This document shows, one piece after another, positions 57,923-64,000 of a stretch of 64,000 bases of DNA (position 1 is its first letter; every line of letters begins with the position of its first letter). The notes beneath the pieces were generated by a model, which ran no database searches, was not told the origin of the DNA, and worked only from the letters and a program-made list of their open reading frames with translations. This DNA comes from Myripristis murdjan (taxonomy: Eukaryota; Chordata; Actinopteri; Holocentriformes; Holocentridae). The translations under genes and the position numbers were made by a program. Location of the stretch: contig NC_044003.1 in assembly GCF_902150065.1 (NCBI RefSeq), forward strand, positions 19,882,987 to 19,946,986, in the 5' to 3' direction.

Positions 57923-60587
57923 TCTTCACAGACGTATTTCTTTACTGACCCAGTGAAAGACAGTTGTTGATTCTTCACACAGCTACATGTCCAGTTCCCT
58001 TGTTCTGTGTGCCCGATGGAGAAACAACACGGTAAATACAGGATATAGGCTCAGTCTTGATCCTGCTGTAGTCTTGAAACCTGAGATGCCAGATGCGGTA
58101 GTGTAAACCTGAACATGGGCAGGAGTATGAGCTTTGTCACTGGAATGCAATCAGTTTCGTTCTTGGACTGGAGGGGTTGGGTTTATTGTGTGGAGAATGC
58201 AAAGGCCTACTGACAAGTGTTATATTCAGACTATCCTGCTGAATAAAAGGGTGTTTATTAAGTATATACCTTATCCATCATAATTAAAGTACAGTATAGC
58301 ACATGAACACGCACACAACTTAGTAAACTCTTTTTCATGGATAGTTTTAATACCATTTAAATACATTTTACATGAAGGACACCATTAGATGAATAATCAT
58401 GAGCTACAGGAGTGTACACTGTAATGGTGATTCAGCACACCCTATTGATAAACGAGTGCCTTGTAAAAGGAAAAAAGGAACTAGCGTTGGTCCGAATTCA
58501 GCAATATTTGCATGTCAATAAAAACCACCAACATGTTAATCAAATTTAAACTGACACAAGATCAGTGTGTTTTGTTAGCACTGTGGGTGCAGTGCTCCCT
58601 CCACTGGATCCCTGCTGGTAAACCTGTCCAAATGAATATAAAGTGCAAAGGTATTTCATTGTGCTATGCAGAAATTATACAGTAACTAGTGAGAAAATTA
58701 GTTTGTCCCGTTTCTCAGAACTGTATTGTCAAGAGCTGTGGAGGCTAGATGTTGTTTCAAAGCAAAAACACATGAAGAGTACATTACAGGTTATACATGA
58801 CTGAGCGATTGACAGTTAACGCTTCTTCTGAGATTTCTTCATTTTTCAACTTGAGGAGCTCTCTGAAAACAGCTGGATTAGCTCTTCAGCAGCATGTGAC
58901 ATCATTTTTCAAAAAAACAAAATAAAAAATTATGCTTTTTTTCCTACACAATACAGGCCTGTGAGCTGTTATGTCTTTACGTCCACATTATACGGTCATA
59001 TCCCACACATATATGCCTTCACTCCTAAATCAATCAACCATTTTCTCTGCAACTAAGAGGCTTTCCAAAGAAAAGTGTCATGCAGCTCCTTAGGTAGTTT
59101 GGTGGGAGAAAACAGAATTATCAAAGATGTGTGACTTGGTTTGTGTAAGACTGTATGGTCACAATGAGTGTTCTCAGTTCTTTACTCAAATATCATTAAA
59201 CATTAGTAATAAATTAAAAGCTATTATCAACAGGGATGTCTTACAAAATCCCCACATAGCCACTATCATATGAAAGAATGATTAGCCTTGCCCATTAATA
59301 TAGTTTTCCTAAAATGAACAGTATAAGTAGAAAACAGCTACCTCATGTACAAAAAGAACTACAATAACTGCATCATGCAATCAAAAAGAAAAGTGCTAAT
59401 AAATGCTACAGATTAAAAAAAACAAAAAACAAATCCAATGTATCATTAATAATCCATACAGTCTTGATTTACATTTCTATTCAGTTCATTTTCACCATGA
59501 ACATCCTGTTTTCTGAGGCAGTCCAGAACAAAATCACAATTTGAAACCAATTTTTAAACCAATTAAAAGCTTAAAGACTAAAATGAAAGTGAAAAAAAAA
59601 AAAAAAAATTTAATGTTGAGTTCACTCATGCCACAAAACATCTTTGATTGAGGATGCCAACCTAATGACAGCACTGACAGCACCAGAATTACCAAATGGG
59701 CCTTTTTTTTGTCCAAAATGATTTTCTGCAGAAGCTCTCAGTCTATGAATAGTTACATATCATGTTCTGCTTAATGGTTAATACACGATTTAAGGTTTTC
59801 TTTCTATTTCTGATGCTAACAGGATATCCCAAAGACAGTTCAAGTGCATCTAAAACCATTTTTAGCAGTATTTTAACTTTTTTTGCCCAGGTCTATATAC
59901 AGAAGTCATTTTCTGTTTTGTTCAGTGGGCCAGTTTCCATCTTTGAGGCATCTAGAGGCAGGCCAGGGCACTCCAATGCCAGAGGTTGGAAATCCTGAGA
60001 CTGAGTGATTAGCTCCTGTAAGAGCCCACATTATGCAGGTTTACATGCAACAAGGCACCTTTATAGGACTAGTTTACCCTTACAACACATTTATCTATAT
60101 TCTAATTGAAATAGCCTCTTGAACTGACTTGACTGAGTTATTATAACCCTTCTAACATATAATTACTAACCATACTGTACAGAATCATCCTTCCTTTAAA
60201 ATCTTTTGAATTACTTTACTTACTATATTACCTTAACATTAAAAAAAAAAAAAAAAAAATCAGTTTCAGGCAGTTCTGAACACCAATGTCATCGATGCAG
60301 TTTGTTTTATGGTAAGCTGTCAAATGTTTCCTGTCTTGCTCTCTAAGATAATACATTGGCTCTTGCTTTACTGTGAAGATAAAAGATTGATGGCGCTAAG
60401 GTGATATATTGTCATTGCGAAATACACTGTATTTTCCAGCATCAATGTAAAACACCATGGATTAACAATACAAAAAAAAAATGACATTTGCCTGTGGAAG
60501 TTTACTTTTCATGGAAAGGAAACGGATGCCATCACTATGATAGGTGATAATGAAGCATGAGACTGGAAAATGACATCCACAGGAAAT
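57923..60587. other. Spacer between fam177b-like and brox
   Basis: No exon was recognised. The right side should hold the brox 3' UTR (the brox stop is at 60590-60588). Poly(A)/poly(T) runs occur near 59596 and 60241. Nothing else stands out. Confidence 0.6.
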
Positions 60588-63500
60588 TTAGGAGATGACG
60601 CAGCCTGTGTCCTTTTGAGGCTTCAAATCTGGCTCCTTGACCGGTTTCACTTCCTCCTCCTGTTTGGGTTTGGCCTGGAACCAAAACACCACAAGGGAAT
60701 GAAACAAATATTTAACACATGCTACACCAACCTCCAAACTGATCATCTGACAAACTGAGCTAGACTGAACTACAGTAAAGTAGGTAAAGTGAAGAAGACT
60801 GGATTTTACATTAAAAGATGTAAACTCAACTGAAGTTCAGCCATGGAATCCAAACTTTGAAATAAAGATTGCATGTTTTTGCATACTATCACTCAGAATG
60901 GCTTGTAATTTACTTGTAGAGGAGTTAAAGTACCTTGTCATTTTTGGCCCCCTTGGTCAGGTCAAAGGTGGCATAGACTTCAGGTGTGCACTGCTCGCTG
61001 AGGGCCGGCAGCTCGAAGGCTACAGGCTCAGCCAGACCGTAGCTCGCCTTCAACTCCAGCTGGGGTGGCTCAGCTGGGACCTTGTGGAAGTATCTGGACA
61101 TATGCCCAAAAATTGCAATTTAAGTGGCAAATTTAAAAAAAAAAAAAAAAAAAAAAAGTCAATCTGTGCCTCTGGCTGCATTTCGATGAAAATGTAAAAG
61201 TTTTGCAGTTGCACACAGATCTCCTAGCAGCCACCATGTTGTGTTGGAGTACTGTTTGTGGCATAGGCAAATGGCTACATAATATCACCTATCATGCAAA
61301 TGTGTTGTCAACTAGACAGTGGCTGATGGCTGATGAGACAGTGAGATTAGCTAGCCAACAAGCTAATTAGGTTAACAGTTCATTTGGATCAGTCTCAAAG
61401 AGCTTTACAGGCTCACAGTTTATAGAAAACAAAAATGACACTACCGACCTGATATCTCATAATAGGCAAGAAAAAAAACAAAAAGGGAACAAATGGAAGA
61501 AGTCTGCGGAGGGCAAAGAGTGCTACGGGTGCCGAATGGGCAATTATTAGTTCAAATCAACAGCAGTCAATGAGTTAAATGAAATAAAATCAAAACGAGT
61601 CAAATACAAAACTGAAAACAACACATATTACCCCCCAAAACCTTTAAAGAAGCAAACAAAACATGAGCCACTGGTACAAAACATGAGCCACTGGTGAAAT
61701 GATCAGTTCCTTGTAAAATTCAGCGCGGTCAGAGAAATTAACCACTGCTGAGCCAGCTTGCTGACTGCTACAACACATTTTTTTCTCAGCCATTGCCGCC
61801 ATGAGGCGAGCACCTGCAGCATGTCCACCAGAGGGCGCCTTGTGTCATCTGAGAGCCCACGACAGACATCTGTGTGTCGTGTCCTCGATGAAGCACAAAT
61901 ACAAGCCTCCAGATGAATGAGACTATTTGATTTACTTTCACATCTGTATCTGTGCAAATACACGAATGTGCATGCTTTAGGAATGTGTGTATCTGCCCTG
62001 AGTGACTCACATGAAGCCGTTCTCTCTCTGGCACTTCTCCAGGGTGTTTTTGATGAGACCGCCAAGCTTGAGGAAGAAAAGCTGCTCTGACGGTTTGGCT
62101 GTACTCCCCGGGCCTTTGGTCTGACGATACTCCTTGCACAAGGCCTCGGCACGGGAGTAACCTAAACACAGACGTCGTCAGATTTATAAAATATAAAGCC
62201 ACAAAGTTAAGGTGGGTACAAGCAAAAAATATGGATGTTAGTTGGAAAGTGTTAAAGTGTGAATTAATTATTTGAAAATACAGCAACCCTGAGATTGAGT
62301 ACCTAGTCCAAGTCGCTCCCATCCTCATGCACACTCTAACATATGGCGCTGAAGCAATGGCCAGGAACTGACCAGCTACAGTAAGTTAAACTAAATTACT
62401 ATAGTTACAGATCCAACTGCTTTTCTTGAAAAGGCACGCCCCGTGTACCATTCAACAAACTTTCACTGGATAGTGCGCGCTGCCTCCATTGATTAGGTTT
62501 AGGGTTAGCCAATCAGAGGCAGAGTAGAGGCAGGTAGGAGGAGGAAACACAGTGGGAAAAAAAACAATGAAGGCTGGCTAGGCCAAGTTTTTTGGGGGAC
62601 AGTAAGTGCATGCACAGCAGACTTGATTGACTGAGACTGTGATGCTTCTTTGAGGTGATTGGTTGTTTGTTTCATCCCAGACAGATTTTAACAAATGAGG
62701 TTACAGCCTCAGGAGCAGCCTGGATGTTTGGATTTTTTTTCCAGTGAATTTAATTTGCATTGGACCCTCTGTGTTTAATGATGATGTGTGAAAATAATGA
62801 AGAAAAAAAATGCACAGCCGGTTGGAAGGTAGGAAAAACACAAACTGTATGTGCAGTGTAGTACATGAATAAAAGCTGGAATTATCCATTACATGTGAGA
62901 CTGAACTAGTAATATGACAAGCAGAATGAACAGCAGCATGCAGCACAAAATGAGCTATACAGTCCAATGAATGCTTTTTCTTTATTTATTTTGGGTTTTA
63001 TTGCAGTGCAAAGAAGAAGAAGAACTATAAATGTCAAAAGAAAGAGATACATACACTTTTCTGCTTCTTGGAGAGATCTTATGGCCTCGCCGCACTTGTC
63101 ACTGGCCAGCAGAGTCTGTCCATGATAGCAGTATGCCTACAAACAGGAGGAATGAGTGCAATCAGAAGATTTGTGTTGGTCAAAGAGTCACAAGCTGAGT
63201 AACCCTGGGCTGTGTCATTTTCTATCCTTGTAAGGGAGAGAATTTCACATCAAACTGTGTCTTAATCAAGCAGTCTGATTTTGTCTTCCTAACAGTACAA
63301 GAAGGTGGCCTTGTGTTTGAAATGTTGCTGGTGAAATCTAAGCAGCGCAAATGAATGAAAAATACTCTCTCCTCTGATGACAACTACTGTCAGCCACGGT
63401 CGAGCTGACCTGAACCTTGGCTGGGCAGCAGTAGAGGACTGAGGTTGTGCTGTGCAACTTCCATTTGTCAATGTATTGATGTGTGTGACTGAGTCTGAGG

Positions 63501-64000
63501 GTTGCTGAAAAAGAGCAAGCTCAGTAATCTTTCCCTAAATAAACAAAGGCTAATAAACTGTCAAGATAAAGGCCTACATTAGCCTGAGTTAAGCATCACA
63601 ACAGAGAATGTGAACTACACAGGAGTTCACATAGGCATGGACTTACATAGGCCATGTAAAAGTGCTGCTTCAGCTGAAGATACTTCCTCCATTTGCTGCT
63701 GCACTCTGGCTCCAGGGTGTTCAGTGTGTGGTCTAGAAGGACCAACATATTAACCTTTAATGGTCCATTATTAATGTGCAATGGACACTTCTTATTATTA
63801 GACTTCCTTTGGTGTCCGACCCAACATGCATTTCATGTTTTACAGCAAAGGAACAACAAGCCAAAAGGAAAAAAAAATGTTTTCCCATGGGTAATAGGTG
63901 CTGTAACTCTTGTAAATCAATCAGTTCTTTGGGTGAGTTTTTCAAAACTCTGAGTGAAAAAACACTGACCTGCTTTTTGATAGAAGTTTGCGGTCTCAAA
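60588..64000 (-). CDS. brox: BRO1 domain- and CAAX motif-containing protein, 3' part (six exons)
   Basis: Exons in coding order: 64000-63970 (incomplete at the window edge), 63732-63647, 63136-63055, 62161-62011, 61093-60934, 60674-60588. The joined sequence [20 protein letters not shown], then [44 protein letters not shown] and [11 protein letters not shown] follows human BROX closely. It ends in CVIS, a CAAX box for farnesylation. BROX has a BRO1 domain that binds ESCRT-III (CHMP4) and acts at the nuclear envelope and membranes. About 200 C-terminal residues are present; the N-terminal half of the BRO1 domain lies beyond the window. Confidence 0.96.
61825..61838 (+). promoter_or_regulatory. 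Candidate CTCF binding motif
   Basis: CCACCAGAGGGCGC matches the vertebrate CTCF core CCASYAGRKGGCRS at every position. It lies in the brox intron between exons 62161-62011 and 61093-60934. Binding is not shown. Confidence 0.45.

Overview
The window is nuclear DNA of a ray-finned fish, most likely a spiny-rayed (percomorph-type) teleost. The evidence is spliced vertebrate genes with GT-AG introns, fish-type Tc1, hAT and Harbinger transposons, a tRNA-derived SINE, an L2/CR1-type LINE and abundant microsatellites. The species cannot be named from the sequence. All exon models were read by eye from splice sites, phase and family similarity. Every model joins in one frame to its stop.

Left third (1-27,806, + strand): 430-1798 holds the last three exons of a gene whose C-terminal tail resembles ADGRF5. 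After about 6 kb of repeat-bearing spacer comes a complete adhesion GPCR gene of the ADGRF5 type (7741-27806). Its order is signal peptide, Cys-rich segment, SEA-like, two Ig-like segments, HormR-like, GAIN/GPS and 7TM. Its introns carry an intact Tc1-like transposon, a Harbinger-like element with a MYB-like exon, hAT MITEs and LINE/SINE fragments.

Middle (27.8-49.1 kb): a Tc1-like relic with a nested hAT MITE, microsatellites, then two tandem minus-strand meprin A alpha genes. The first (31726-38718) has the full astacin-MAM-MATH-EGF-TM order and no evident furin site. The second (42668-49105) has nearly the same exon structure but stops just after MATH, so it should be a soluble protein. 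MEP1A next to ADGRF5 is also the mammalian order.

Right third (49-64 kb): a minus-strand BED-finger plus BESS-motif gene (50772-53168), a tRNA-Ser(GCT) gene at 54020-54101, a repeat-rich gap, then fam177b-like (56568-57922) and the 3' part of brox (60588 to the window end), both on the minus strand. BROX and FAM177B are neighbours in the same order on human 1q41. The window therefore joins a MEP1A/ADGRF5 block to a BROX/FAM177B block. No operon, CRISPR array, bacterial feature or clear viral element was seen.
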